Positions 37,367 to 49,560 of a stretch of DNA of 64,000 nucleotides are shown piece after piece. The notes beneath the pieces were generated by a model. The model saw only the letters and a program-made list of their open reading frames with translations, did no database searches and had not been told where the DNA came from. How positions within the stretch are numbered: the stretch's first letter is position 1; the number at the start of each line of letters is the position of its first letter. Where the stretch lies: positions 223,454 to 287,453 of the forward strand of contig CAJJDO010000122.1 of assembly GCA_905183005.1 (NCBI GenBank), written 5' to 3'. The stretch is from Paramecium pentaurelia. Taxonomy: Eukaryota; Ciliophora; Oligohymenophorea; Peniculida; Parameciidae. Made by a program: the position numbers and the translations under genes.

Positions 37367-38350
37367 TCAAGATAGGAATTTAGTTTATTTGAAGAAGTTA
37401 TGATTGTTGATTTCTATTTCAATTTTGTTTTTTATTGAAGATGAGACATCTTCTTGTTCTCCAAAATCTACACTAATTTATAATGCTTTAATAAATATAT
37501 ATAAATTTACCTTAATTGGTATTATATTTTTTACTGAATTCTTTACTGTATACATTATGTAATTCTTTTTAACTTGTTTTGGCATGACTTAATTTCTTTT
37601 CTAGAAAATCAAGTATTTTACCAGATCTGTATCTACCAGGACTAGGACTTAAACTAGATTTCTTAATTAATTTTTATTAATACTAATTTTAACATGGCTG
37701 GACTTATATCTTCATTAATAGAAACATTAAGAGATCCTTTATCTTCAATTTCCTATTAATCTGGTGTTGGATTCTTTAATTATTCTTCTTTTTTATTTAT
37801 AATTTCAAGACATTTTTCTTCTTAATATTGAATAATTTTAAATTCATCTTAAGGTGTTTTTATTTATTATTTAATTTTAATGTTACAAGATATTTTCCAT
37901 GATAGCAATATTAGTAATAATAAAAGAATTATGTTAACAAATAAAATAGTTATTATGATTGTTAAAAAAGCTGTGTATAATTGCATAGACTTCTCAATTA
38001 TCATTGCTGTATAACCTTAGATAATCATTTAAGCAATAATTTTAGTTAAGAATACGCCCACTATATTTTTAAGGAGTCTTAAATGTAAAAGGCTGTTACT
38101 TAATTTATTCTTTATCTAAACACATTTCTAAGAGTTCGACATGAAGTACTATTGTTTCACAATGATGGCAAATTTAACAAAAGATTAATTATTTACAAGT
38201 TTTGCATTCTTATTAGAAGATCAACAATCCTATTATTTAACTTTAATTACTTTTAAAATTATTGGACAATCTCAATAAAATTATAACAATAAGACATTAA
38301 AATATCATTATACCAATAAACTAATAAATAAATATATTGCAATACTTCAT
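37367..38350 (-). CDS. membrane protein with N-terminal Cys-rich motif, 298 aa
   Basis: Introns 38016-38055 (40 nt, unusually long), 37662-37683 and 37486-37510. An N-terminal hydrophobic segment (FIGIMIFQCLIVIILLRL) is followed by a Cys/His cluster ECKTCKQLIFCQICHHCETI resembling a small zinc-binding motif. A strong transmembrane segment (AFLTIIITILFVNIILLLLL) lies near residues 115-145. The C-terminal half is charged, with SLSPSPGRYRSGKIL and a KEFSKKYN helix. It is not a canonical DHHC or RING. The first intron is required to join the two halves; an alternative is that they are separate frames, so the N-terminal exon is the least certain part. Confidence 0.55.
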
Positions 38351-38534
38351 AAAATAAGATTATGGATAGGCAAATACATTAAAACAGAAGAATCATACAT
38401 TCTCCATATATAATATAGACAATTAAACGATAGATAATTCTCTACATTTATCTATATTCTTTTTATTTTGTAAATGAACTTTTCCATATTTAAGTACTTT
38501 TCTTTTTCATATATATTAATATAATATTTAATAA

Positions 38535-39467
38535 ATGAGTTTAGTAAGAAATTCTTGTTAGTTTGTGAGTGATAATTCAAAACATGTTAAAATTAATAAG
38601 GAGGAATTACAAAAATAAGTCAATGAATGGTACATTAATAATAAACATAAATACAAAGAATTTGATGAATATGAATGTCATCTAGGTGGTGATGAGGAAT
38701 AAATAGTTGATTTTTTATTTATATTGGATTCATTAAACTTTTGTTTTTGGCCATAAAAAGATTATGAATACGAAAACTTATCATCTGCAATAAAAGAATG
38801 TTTTTAAAAATGTCCTTAATAATTTAAAGCAGAATCTATATTGAAAATGACATTTGAAGAATTTCAATAATTATTATTCCCTAATTTTCCTAATTTCCCA
38901 TTAATCACAGAGAGATTTAGATTATTATAACATGCTTCAGAAGTATTGGTGACATTTTTTGAAGGGGAATTTGTTAATGTAATTAAAGCTGCTAAAAATT
39001 CTGCAGCTAAATTACTTAATATATTAACAACCTAATTTCTTGGATTTTAGGATCATGCAATATATTAAGGTAGATAAACTTTTTTTTATAAAAGATCATA
39101 AATCTTAATAGGAGATATTTATGCTGCATTAAAAGGGTAAGGATTAGGTAAATTTAATGATATTGAAATTTTAACAATGTTTCCAGATTATAGAGTACCA
39201 TAAATCTTAAATTAATTAAATGTTTTACAATATGATGAAGAACTATAAAATATGATTAAAAATGAAATTGAAATAACTCATGGATCAGAATATGAAATTG
39301 AAATTAGAGCTAATAGTGTAATAGCAGTAGAATTAATAAAGGAGGAATTTAAGAAATTAGGATAAAAATTAAATAGTATAGAAGTGGATTGGATGTTATG
39401 GTAAATGGGTGAAGAATTAAGATTTGACATAGTACCACATCATAGAACCTTGTCTATATATTATTGA
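38535..39467 (+). CDS. QNG1: queuosine 5'-phosphate N-glycosylase/hydrolase (queuosine salvage, DUF2419), 310 aa
   Basis: Single exon. Family signatures appear in order: VDFLFILDSLNFCFWPQKDYEYE (substrate pocket Asp region), AAKNSAAKLL, FLGFQDHAIYQGRQTFFYKRSQILIGDIYAAL, ILTMFPDYRVPQILNQL, EYEIEIRANSVIAVELIK and C-terminal DIVPHHRTLSIYY. Enzymes of this family release queuine from Q-5'-phosphate so that it can be reinserted into tRNA by TGT; eukaryotes cannot make queuine. Full-length compared with human QNG1 (about 340 aa). Confidence 0.92.
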
Positions 39468-39534
39468 TTTTATAAAGCAAGTGTATAATAAATATATATA
39501 TATATAGTAATAAGCAAGAAAATAATAAATTAAA

Positions 39535-40632
39535 TCATGCATCCTCTAACCATTTAAGTCTTTTACCATCCTCCCAAATTCCTATCTTGATTGTTCCATC
39601 ATTTAAATAGTATTTAGAAGTACCATGTTATTTACCATTTTTCCATCCTCCTTCATATTTTCTACCATCTGCCCAATAATATGTACCTTAACCATGTTTT
39701 TTATCATTCAAATATTAACCATCATATTTTCTACCATCCTTCCATTAATATACTCCTACTCCATTCATATTATTATCTAACCATTGTCCAGTATAACCTC
39801 TTCCATCAGCCCATTTATATGTGCCAAAACCATTAATTTTATTATCTCTCCATTCTCCATCATAATAAGATCCATCTGCCCAATCATATCTCCCTTTACC
39901 ATGCTTCTTTCCATTAACGTAATCGCCACAATATTTTGATTTATCTTACCCTTATATAAAATACAATTATTATACAAGTCTCTGTTCCCTTTCCATGTTA
40001 CAAATCATCCTTCCATTCTCCTTCATACCTAGCTCCATTAAAATGACTATAGATTCCCCAACCATTAGCTTTATCATCTTTCCATTCTCCTTCAAAAAGA
40101 TCTCCATCTGCATGAAAAAACTTTCCCTATCCACATGCTTTATTTTCAACCCATTATCCCTCATATCTTGCTCCATCTGTCCATTTTTGAATACCAAATC
40201 CATCTCTTTTTTTATCTTTCCATTCTCCTTCATATATTGCTCCAGAATGGAATCTAAATATTATATGATCTCATACTTATAAGGTGGACTCTTCACTCTA
40301 TTAGGATCAGGGGGAGGTTATGCATTAGCAGTCTCTTCTTGAAAGTATTACTACTTTAAATGTGCTCCAGCTTTTTCAACTCTAATTTCTTTTGATTTTC
40401 TATGCTTTTTCCAATTCCTTTGTATTTTAATTGCTGCTTCTCCTTATGTAATTTTCTTGTTTTTTTGTTAACATTTTTCAATTTATTTTTCTTCATTATT
40501 GGGTCTATGTTCCTATTTATCAGGCTTCTCTTATTTTTCTACTTTTTTCTTAGGTTTCTTTTTAACATTAATCTCTTAAATGCATTCATTGGAACGATGT
40601 TAACACTAACATCCATTACAAGTTTGACCCAT
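39535..40632 (-). CDS. IQ-motif and MORN-repeat protein, likely acylated, 349 aa
   Basis: Introns 40254-40276 and 39951-39975. The N-terminus MGQTCNGCQC fits N-myristoylation (G2) with adjacent cysteines for palmitoylation. It is followed by a basic/charged linker, an IQ-like helix (AAIKIQRNWKKHRK, calmodulin-binding pattern) near residue 75, a P-rich hinge (QPPPDPNRVKSPPYKF), then nine or so MORN repeats such as AIYEGEWKDKKRDGFGIQ, SYYDGEWRDNKINGFGTYKW, RKYEGGWKNGKQHGTSKYY. Layout suggests a membrane-associated, Ca2+/calmodulin-responsive scaffold at cortex or cilia, which is inference. Divergent start 18 bp from the next gene. Confidence 0.85.
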
Positions 40633-40650
40633 TAATAATAAAATATTAAT
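40633..40650. promoter_or_regulatory. 18-bp divergent intergenic
   Basis: Separates the ATGs of the IQ/MORN protein and the plus-strand coiled-coil protein; all A/T. Confidence 0.6.
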
Positions 40651-41602
40651 ATGAATAATCGTGATATTCTGTTATAAGCACGTGAAGGGTATGAATTTAT
40701 CATTATAATTTAGTCGAAAATAATCTGAATAGTAATTGGGTCTGTTGATGAATAGAATCAATCTCATTTAATAGAATCAACTCAAAGTCATTAGAAGAAT
40801 TAAATAACAATAGAAGTCTGTTGAAATGAAATAATTAATACAGTCTGAACATGATTCATTTAATTAGAGTGTTATATACACATTATTATGATAGAGAAAT
40901 ATTATAAATAAGCAAAAACTATAGAAAATACATGAGATTCAACTTATGGCCAAGACAAAAAAACATTAAAGCGAAGAGGGACGTAAAAAAACATAAGAAC
41001 AATTAAAATAAATTAAATAATAAGAAACTGAAAAATTGAAAATTAAATAGCTTGAATTAGAAAGGTAAATACAATAATAAAGAGAATCTTAACTAATTAA
41101 AAATATTGTCAGATACAATAAACTCAAATAAGAAAGAGCAAAATCCTAAATAAAAATGAGGATCAGATAAAAGTCAAGTGAAGAACTCAGAAAATAAGAG
41201 TACTCTTAATTATTAGAGGTTGAATGTTAAAAAAGAATATAAACAGAATAATCTATTCGTAAATTAGAATAGAAGGAATAATTATTGATCTAAGAACTTT
41301 AAACATCTTAATAGTTGAGTTCAACATACTCTCGATAATTGGTATCATATTTAGTTGATTATAGGATCCAAGAATCATAAACAAAATTAGAGCAAAATCG
41401 TACTATCTATCATGAACAATATATTTTTATACATTTTTTGTTAATTAATTATGTTATTTTTAAAGTAATACAATATTTTCATAATAATTGTAATACTTAC
41501 ATTTATGAAAGTAAATAATTTTAGTAAATATAAATAGGAATTATAATTAATTTAAATTCTAATTTTAACTAAATTTATGTAAACAAAAAATCTAATGATT
41601 GA
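40651..41602 (+). CDS. coiled-coil protein, about 300 aa
   Basis: Introns 40689-40713 and 40871-40894 (24 nt, a 3n intron that hides an in-frame TGA). Residues about 20-230 are a continuous K/Q/E coiled coil (MNRINLIQQNQLKVIRR, LKQIKQQETEKLKIKQLE, RKLEQKEQLLIQELQ). The last 60 codons (HEQYIFIHFLLINYVIF onwards) look like AT-rich non-coding DNA, so the true end may be earlier through an intron I did not find. The final 33 bp lie inside repeat B copy 1. Confidence 0.6.
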
Positions 41603-42286
41603 TGCATTAAATTTAACATAAATGTAGGTTATATTCTGGAATAATGATAAGTTATTAAAAGACACAAATATTAATATCTTTTAAATTTCAATAGGTAATT
41701 AAAGCACAAAGGAGATTATATTATATAAGAAAATTATACTTTAAAATGAATGACTTAATTTTTATAACAAATTACTACAGTAATGTATTTCGTTAATTTG
41801 ATATGTTGTAAACTTGTTATATATATTAAAAATTGAATGAATAATATTATAATCTTATTATAAAATATGACGTATATACAATCATGGATATAGATTTGAA
41901 TTGCTATTAATTGCCATTTCTATTCAACTGTATTGTTTCCTTATATTGCATATTTTTCATAATAAATTTAACAATAAAATAAAGAAATTTGTTTCTACTT
42001 TTTATTGGTAATGAATTAATGAGTTATTTATATCATATTTCTATAAGCGATATTAAATTAACTGAGAAATGTAATTTAAGGATTGTTTTATAATTTCAAT
42101 ATAATAATGTTATTCTAAATATCTATAATTCTGATATTCATTTGAAGTTATTTGTATTTTATAGATAATTTAGAAATCTATAAAAATAGTAAATAGTACT
42201 CATTTATAATCATTAATTGTTCAAATAAAAACATTAATATTTTTAACAGCTTGTTTTTATTTGTAGAATATACATAATTAAAAATA
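41603..42286. other. intergenic, 684 bp, no feature seen
   Basis: AT-rich DNA within repeat B copy 1; the same sequence recurs at 42746-43429. No RNA gene or long frame recognised. Confidence 0.5.
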
Positions 42287-42634
42287 ATGAGCTAAAAAAT
42301 TCAAAAAAGCTAATTGCAAATTCTTTCAAAATCTAAGCAAATTAAAGTTAAAGAAGATTGTGATGAAGTAAATATTTTTAATTCTTACATCTCAATGCAT
42401 ACTGAAGAAAGAGATAATCATCATAAAGAATTTAAGGATAAAGAATACTAACAAAGAAAAGAGTCCGAAAGAAATTGTTAATCAGTCAAAAAAATAGAAA
42501 TGTCTACACATCAATAAAGAAAAAGGTAATCATAATCTGCACATCAGACTTCTGCTGTAAAAGTTTAATTTCAAACTCCCTTATAAAAGAAAACACATCG
42601 TAAATTTTATAAAACACCATTTCCAAAATAATGA
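42287..42634 (+). CDS. small basic hypothetical protein, 115 aa (first of two identical copies)
   Basis: Intron-free frame, K/Q/S/H-rich: LQILSKSKQIKVKEDCDEV, then HTEERDNHHKEFKDKEYQQ, then QTPLQKKTHRKFYKTPFPK. No domain recognised. The identical copy at 43430-43777 results from the contig overlap, so the genome most likely has one gene. Confidence 0.6.
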
Positions 42635-42711
42635 ATATAATTGTATGACTTTGTCACAATATGTTAATCTCAAATAATTAATTAATTTTTTTTTATTTTC
42701 TATATTTTTAA

Positions 42712-42712
42712 N
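42712..42712. other. assembly gap (single N)
   Basis: Junction of the two copies of repeat B. Confidence 0.98.
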
Positions 42713-43854
42713 TAAATTTATGTAAACAAAAAATCTAATGATTGATGCATTAAATTTAACATAAATGTAGGTTATATTCTGGAATAATGATAAGTTATTA
42801 AAAGACACAAATATTAATATCTTTTAAATTTCAATAGGTAATTAAAGCACAAAGGAGATTATATTATATAAGAAAATTATACTTTAAAATGAATGACTTA
42901 ATTTTTATAACAAATTACTACAGTAATGTATTTCGTTAATTTGATATGTTGTAAACTTGTTATATATATTAAAAATTGAATGAATAATATTATAATCTTA
43001 TTATAAAATATGACGTATATACAATCATGGATATAGATTTGAATTGCTATTAATTGCCATTTCTATTCAACTGTATTGTTTCCTTATATTGCATATTTTT
43101 CATAATAAATTTAACAATAAAATAAAGAAATTTGTTTCTACTTTTTATTGGTAATGAATTAATGAGTTATTTATATCATATTTCTATAAGCGATATTAAA
43201 TTAACTGAGAAATGTAATTTAAGGATTGTTTTATAATTTCAATATAATAATGTTATTCTAAATATCTATAATTCTGATATTCATTTGAAGTTATTTGTAT
43301 TTTATAGATAATTTAGAAATCTATAAAAATAGTAAATAGTACTCATTTATAATCATTAATTGTTCAAATAAAAACATTAATATTTTTAACAGCTTGTTTT
43401 TATTTGTAGAATATACATAATTAAAAATAATGAGCTAAAAAATTCAAAAAAGCTAATTGCAAATTCTTTCAAAATCTAAGCAAATTAAAGTTAAAGAAGA
43501 TTGTGATGAAGTAAATATTTTTAATTCTTACATCTCAATGCATACTGAAGAAAGAGATAATCATCATAAAGAATTTAAGGATAAAGAATACTAACAAAGA
43601 AAAGAGTCCGAAAGAAATTGTTAATCAGTCAAAAAAATAGAAATGTCTACACATCAATAAAGAAAAAGGTAATCATAATCTGCACATCAGACTTCTGCTG
43701 TAAAAGTTTAATTTCAAACTCCCTTATAAAAGAAAACACATCGTAAATTTTATAAAACACCATTTCCAAAATAATGAATATAATTGTATGACTTTGTCAC
43801 AATATGTTAATCTCAAATAATTAATTAATTTTTTTTTATTTTCTATATTTTTAA
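42713..43854. repeat. direct repeat B, copy 2
   Basis: Second copy of the 1142-bp segment; continues into unique DNA at 43855. Confidence 0.93.
43430..43777 (+). CDS. duplicate of the 115-aa small basic protein
   Basis: Base-for-base copy of 42287-42634; keep only one of the two in a corrected assembly. Confidence 0.6.
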
Positions 43855-44364
43855 GACTGCAATAAATTGTTTAATTTTTTAGAATTATGCAACTTATTTT
43901 TTTAGCCTTTATTAAAATATTCTAAATACTTTATTATTTAGAAAATTGATACTTAAATTCTTAAAAGAAAGATAATGAGGAAAATACATTGATTTCTAAT
44001 CCATATACTTAATTATGTGTTTTTTGAACAATTCTAAACTATAATTATATAGTGATACTTATGTTCTATAAAGAATTGTTATAATAGCTAAATATTTTTT
44101 ATTAGATTAGAAGTAAGATAAAATAGAAATGAAGATAATACAAGTTTTGAAAATTCATGTGAAGATTTCAATTAAGAATTGAATATTTTAATTAAATGAT
44201 TAAATTGAAATGAAGGTTTTTACAAATACCACTAATTTTGAATAAAGATTAAGTTAGTTTATATAGAAAATTATATTGTTTTATATGCATCATCATTAGT
44301 TTTTATAAATATGTTATATGAAGAATTAACACACTTGATTTATTATTAATTATTATTATTAAAA
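43778..44364. other. intergenic, 587 bp, no feature seen
   Basis: AT-rich. A few short TGA-free stretches near 44120-44230 have no coding character. Nothing else recognised. Confidence 0.5.
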
Positions 44365-45936
44365 ATGGAAACTGATCCAATGAATGTTACTCAAAATTAG
44401 ACTTAAACAAGACGTCATTATCCAAAAGATGTTTAAGTAACTTAATATCTGTGATAAAAAGGGTTTAAAATCAGAATGGTATGGAATTGAACAACATCTG
44501 TAAGAGATTGGATAAGATATTTAACGCAATGAAAGAGAAATTTTGAATCTAAGAAAGAAAGAATTATTGTATTTGATTATTATTTCATTCTATTAGGACT
44601 GAATTGGATCGTAAAATACTTGAGTAATTGCAAATTAAACAGAAAGAATTAGAGTAGAAATATGAAGATGCATAAGAAATGAAAAGGCGATCAATGAAAT
44701 TTTAAGAAGAATAAAGAAGATTTTTAGAGGATAAGGCTATATTGTAAAAAGGCATATCTTCCATATATGACAAATAAAAATAAGACTCTTTAATTAGAGA
44801 TATGGATTTAAGACAATAAAAATTAGAATGGGAATAATAGGCTTTGGAAGAGAATAGAAGGAGAATGGAATAGGATTTCTTATAGAGAAGATTATAAAAG
44901 GAATAATGGAGTAAAGAATAAGATGCAGACCTTAAACTATCATAATTAAGACATATGGAAGAAAAAGAGAGATATAGAAATGATTAAATTGAAATTTAAG
45001 AATTAAATAGAAGAAATGCTGAAAAAGAATTAATTAAAGAGGAAAATTATAAAAATGTATCAATTATCAATTTTAATTAATAGTTCTATAAACTTTGTTC
45101 ACAAAATTAAGCTTAATTATAGAAAATGCATATTGACAATGTCCTTTAACCTTTATTGGAGAGACAAGCTCAATTAGAATCGATGATTGCTAAAAATATG
45201 GATGCATATTAAAGAAAATTATTATAAGATGAATTAGATAGAGTATTGAAGAGACAAGAAGAATATAGATAAACATTAACTGTTAATAAAAAGATTTTGG
45301 ATGAAAGAGAGTAAGGGAAATTTTAAGAGAAGAGTGTTAAATAAGAATTAAATAAATAAAGATTAGAAGATGTAATATTATTATATTATTATTATTATTT
45401 TAGCTTTAAAATTACAACTAATTCTTAGTTTAAAGAAAAGTTGATTAAATAGAATAGTAAAGATAATACAAGGAATATTTAGATTAATAAAGAATAGAAA
45501 AGTATTAATAATTAATTATTATAGGGAGGAATAAAGACTGAAATAATTAAGGATGGGAAGACAAGAAAAATCAATGAATATGTTGGATTTGTAGGCATAT
45601 AAAAATTAAGAGACATAATTAAATGCAAAGATTATTGGATGGTCTCCATAAGTTGGGTATATTATTAATTTATTATTATATAGTTAATTACCACCAAAAT
45701 AAGATTATTTATTAAAATAACAATCTCTAACTTAATTAAAGTAGGATGAAATGAATACAATTAATTAAAATTTGAGTAATGTTTCTCAAGTAAGTCGAGG
45801 ACAAGCTTTAAGAGGAGCAGGATAAAATGCTATTCATTAAAATCATAATCCTCTTACAAATCCTATTCCATTTAATAATCAGAATCCTTACATATAGAAA
45901 TAATATGAATAACTTATTAGACCAAGACCTTATTGA
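44365..45936 (+). CDS. trichohyalin-like coiled-coil protein, 469 aa (possible ciliary)
   Basis: Six introns: 44437-44461, 44569-44596, 45334-45361, 45372-45403, 45591-45612, 45657-45683. Residues about 30-330 are dense R/E/Q/K coiled coil (EMKRRSMKFQEEQRRFLEDK, LEWEQQALEENRRRMEQDF, ELDRVLKRQEEYRQTLTVNK), similar in style to TPH-domain axonemal proteins such as CFAP/MNS1 families. The C-terminus is Q/N/P-rich (LTNPIPFNNQNPYIQ). The first exon is disordered. Two introns flank a 10-nt exon (45362-45371), the smallest exon in the window; the frame closes exactly only with this arrangement. Confidence 0.72.
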
Positions 45937-46052
45937 AATATATTCAAATTAAAAATATATTGCATATCATATACTCTGGTCTTTAATAAATAAAATTATA
46001 AAAATATATATTTTTATTAGTTTTAATACACATTATTAATATTATTTCAAAT

Positions 46053-47591
46053 TCATTTTCTAAGTTTTAATATATAAAATGTAAAATTCTAACTATCTTA
46101 AGCTACTAAAAATGTCAATGACAGTGAACATCCAACAATTTAATGTTTAATATTATTAATCTCTTAAAATTCTTAAACTAAACCATCTTCATTTTGTTTT
46201 AAAACTGATAATTTATGGTATTAATGACATACTAACATTCCTGAATCATAATTAAATCTTAATGAATAAGTGCAAGGAAAATGATTACCGTTATCTACTG
46301 AATATTAATATTCCATAAAATATTAGAATGTATCAGACTCATCTTTTTTATAAAATCTAAGAATTCCTGTGTCAGTTAGATAAGCTAAAATATTTAATTT
46401 TAAAAAACAAACAGCATTTCTGTCTTTTCTTAGTCTTATCTAACTTCCAATCATACTTTCTCTATTTGTAGATATATCTTAACTTATAGACCACATTTTT
46501 TCTTTTTTTTCCCAAATTTTAATGACAAAATTAATATGACTTGTTGCCATCATAGTTTCATCTTAACTTAAAGTAATTGAAGATATTTCTTTATCTACTC
46601 CACCAATATCTTAAATAAGAGTAAATACTTCATCTACTAATTTATAGGATCTAAAACTTAAGTCCTAACTTGAAACAATAACTTCTGAATTCGAATTACA
46701 TACTAAACATGGAACTGCTAGATCAAATTTAATAAAAGAGTTCACAATTTTCATTTTTCTATTTTAAATTCTAACTGCTCTTAAACATGAATTGTAATCA
46801 CCTAAATACAAAAGATTTTCATCGTTTTTGTCAAAAACAATTTCATAAAAGAATCCAAAATCTTTTATCATATCTAATTCATTAATTCCATCTTATTTAA
46901 TTTCAAATAATTTTAATTCTATATTATGTGACACTACTAATAATGTTTCACTTTTATTAATAGCAGTAGCATAACAATCTAATGAGAATTGTTTTTTTTG
47001 GAATTAATGGAACTTCATTTGACCATCTTTGATATTTTTCAAAAATTCTTATTATTAAAATTAGGATTAAATTTGATCTAATGAGGATTTAATTTCAGAT
47101 AATAGAATTAATTCTTTACTATTCATAATGTTATCTAATTATTTTTCAAGATTATTTTTATCTTATTAAAAATTATTCTAATTCTATTAACTTAATTCTT
47201 CACCAATATCTTAAAGTTTAGAAATTGTTAAATGTTCACAATCTAAGTTCAAACTTTTAAGAATTCTCTCTTTTTCATTAATTATTTTCTCTTTTTCTTA
47301 AGTTAAATTGCATTCAATCATTTCTATAATTTTGCAAAATTCATTCTTTAAAGTAGCTAAAGATTTTATAAATTCCTGAATTGGAGCTAAACATTAGTTA
47401 TATAATTTTTCATATAGTTTTATTTCCTCCTTACTCTTCTCTATTTTTAATTATATAGCCTATTCAATTGGTTAAGGTCTATTTAGTACACAAAAAGGAC
47501 AAAGAACTCTTTTACCTTTAGGTGTTCCAATATTAGTATCTATATGAGAAATTTGTCTGTTGTGGTCCAAACAGTATGGTAAATTTTCCAT
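46053..47591 (-). CDS. B-box-like zinc motif, coiled coil and WD40-like beta-propeller protein, 512 aa
   Basis: Intron-free frame. N-terminus MENLPYCLDHNRQI..RVLCPFC resembles the CxxH..CxxC half of a B-box/RING-adjacent zinc finger that is common in Paramecium proteins. A coiled coil follows (about 40-215), then WD40-like blades: TLLVVSHNIELKLFEI, DENLLYLGDYNSCLRAV, SEVIVSSQDLSFRSYKL, DETMMATSHINFVIKIWEKK. The TRIM-like order (zinc, coiled coil, propeller) suggests a scaffold; E3 activity is not supported because a full RING is missing. Confidence 0.72.
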
Positions 47592-48166
47592 TTTTTATTT
47601 TAATTAATGCTTAAAATTAAACCTCACAATCGTATAAATACTTATAATAATAGAAAAATAAATATATTATGATTTAGAAAATGATTTATAAAATGAGACC
47701 TTTATTTTTTTTGATTTAGAATAGGAAATCTACATTTTTTTTATGATAGAATAACAATCACTTATTAATATAAAATAGGATTTTCCATAAAATTTATTTT
47801 AAACAAATATATTAAAAAATAATTAAAATTTATTCCAAATATTTAAAATATTATATTCTCCAAACAAGATACATTTTATAAAAGAAATCACTTAAAATAT
47901 ATATATATTAATTAATACTTATAAATATTCAATTGTTATATTTAATATCTGAAAAATCAATGATCTATGTTAAGGAAATTCGAGAAAAAAATATGTTTAG
48001 TTAGTTTATCACAAAAATTATTTCCATTATAGTTTATGTCGTATTTTATAAGACATAAACAGACGTCATCCTTCTACACCTCTGATATGCTATTAATCAG
48101 TAAAATTTTGACTTGAATTTAATCAAATTTAAAAAATAAAATAAGATCCTCCCTTCTCTTTCAATA
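47592..48166. other. divergent intergenic, 575 bp
   Basis: AT-rich DNA between two divergent genes; must hold both promoters. A palindrome-like GACATAAAC/AGACGTC segment near 48053-48066 was noticed but is unexceptional. Confidence 0.5.
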
Positions 48167-48968
48167 ATGCATTTTTAGAGTATCATAGAAGAGGGTATGA
48201 AAGAATCTTCATACCTACAACTTTAATAATAAGGTATAATAAGATTTTGTAACCTTTTAGTTAATGAATCAAAGGCATAAAAAGCTTTATCAGAGATATA
48301 AAGTGTAGAACGTATTTGGCTTAGTTGGATGACCTAATAATTGACAGGATAAAGTTTGACAGAGGAAATGATTAGGAAAAATGATTCGATTGATGTAGAA
48401 TGTACATAAGAAACTAATGTATCGATTGTTTCATAATATCATAGAGTGTTGAAAAGAATAATATACTTAAAAAGTATTTTGAAACACTGAAATAAAGAAT
48501 AATTGATGATAAAATATACAGTATATTCACTTAAACTTAAACATCCTAATTTTTTGAAGAAATCACAACACAAATTTAAAACAAAATAAAACTCTATGAA
48601 GACATATAGAAACTAAAATTATTATCCAATTATCCAAGTATAATTCAATATTATTCATTTATTAGGTAATACTAAAAGGACATACTCTAAATAAGCAAAT
48701 ATGATACTTAAGAAATGGTTAATAGAAAACTATAATAATCCATATCCAAAACAATAATAGGTTGAATAATTAGTTCAATAAACAAATCTCACCAATAAAT
48801 AAGTAAGTTTCAATTCTCTATAATATATAGGTCTTAAATTGGTTTATAAATGCCAGAAATAGTTTAAAAAATAAATCATCTCAAGAAAAGAAGTTTAAGC
48901 ATGTTGTTGAAACTAAATTTAAAGAGATTGCTATATAAAAAAAGAGAAAATAAGAATAAAGAATTTGA
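48167..48968 (+). CDS. TALE-class homeodomain transcription factor, 229 aa
   Basis: Introns 48234-48260, 48446-48474, 48638-48665 and 48803-48830. Residues about 139-200 form a TALE homeodomain: SNTKRTYSKQANMILKKW, LIENYNNPYPKQQQVEQLVQ (NPYP, the three-residue loop extension, 163-166), TNLTNKQVLNWFINARNSL. WF188-189, N191 and R193 are the invariant helix-3 residues (N51, R53). The last intron falls just before helix 3 (after KQ). The rest is acidic/Q-rich helix (1-135) and a basic tail. Sequence-specific DNA binding in the nucleus is expected; targets unknown. Confidence 0.88.
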
Positions 48969-49560
48969 TTATTACGAGAAAAACACTGAATAAAATATGA
49001 TAATAATAAAAATAATAATTTTTATATCTAAAAACAATTCAAAATAGTATAATCATTTCTTGATATCAATAATGAATATTGCAGAGAAATTAAGGATTAC
49101 TATTATTTTTATTGAAAATACCCACTATTATTTAGGAATTATTTGAAATTATTTCAAATAAATATTAAATAAATTTATGCTTATATTATATACAAAAATA
49201 ATTAAATAAGTTGAGATATTTATATTAAATCATATTTATAATATAGTAAAATAAAAATGAAGAATTATAAATATGGATAATTATTAAAAAATTATATTTA
49301 AATATAAAAGAATGAGGTTTTAGAAATAATTTAGATTATTAGTTAAATATCTAATAATTTTATTATTGATTCTTTATGATTATTTTTAACATTATAATAT
49401 TATAATAAATATACTTTAGTTGTCTTAATTTTTCTACATATTATAATAATAAATAAACTATATATATATATATATAGAAGTGTATTAGATTTCTGAATTA
49501 AGAGATATTTATTTTGAGATTATAAAATAAAAATTATTAAATTTATATTAAGATTAAAAT
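48969..49560. other. intergenic, 592 bp, no feature seen
   Basis: AT-rich with a (TA)n run near 49459-49474. No gene, tRNA or repeat recognised. Confidence 0.5.

Larger units (their letters stand above)
41570..42711. repeat. direct repeat B, copy 1 (assembly duplication)
   Basis: 1142 bp repeated perfectly at 42713-43854 with a single N between, the same junction pattern as repeat A. Confidence 0.93.

Noticed and set aside
37960..38180. DHHC-type palmitoyltransferase in the membrane Cys-rich gene
   Set aside because: The Cys cluster (CKTC..CQICHHC) does not contain a DHHC tetrad nor the KPxRSxHC spacing.
39995..40282. 95-aa plus-strand frame opposite the MORN repeats
   Set aside because: Antisense periodicity of the MORN array; no independent support.
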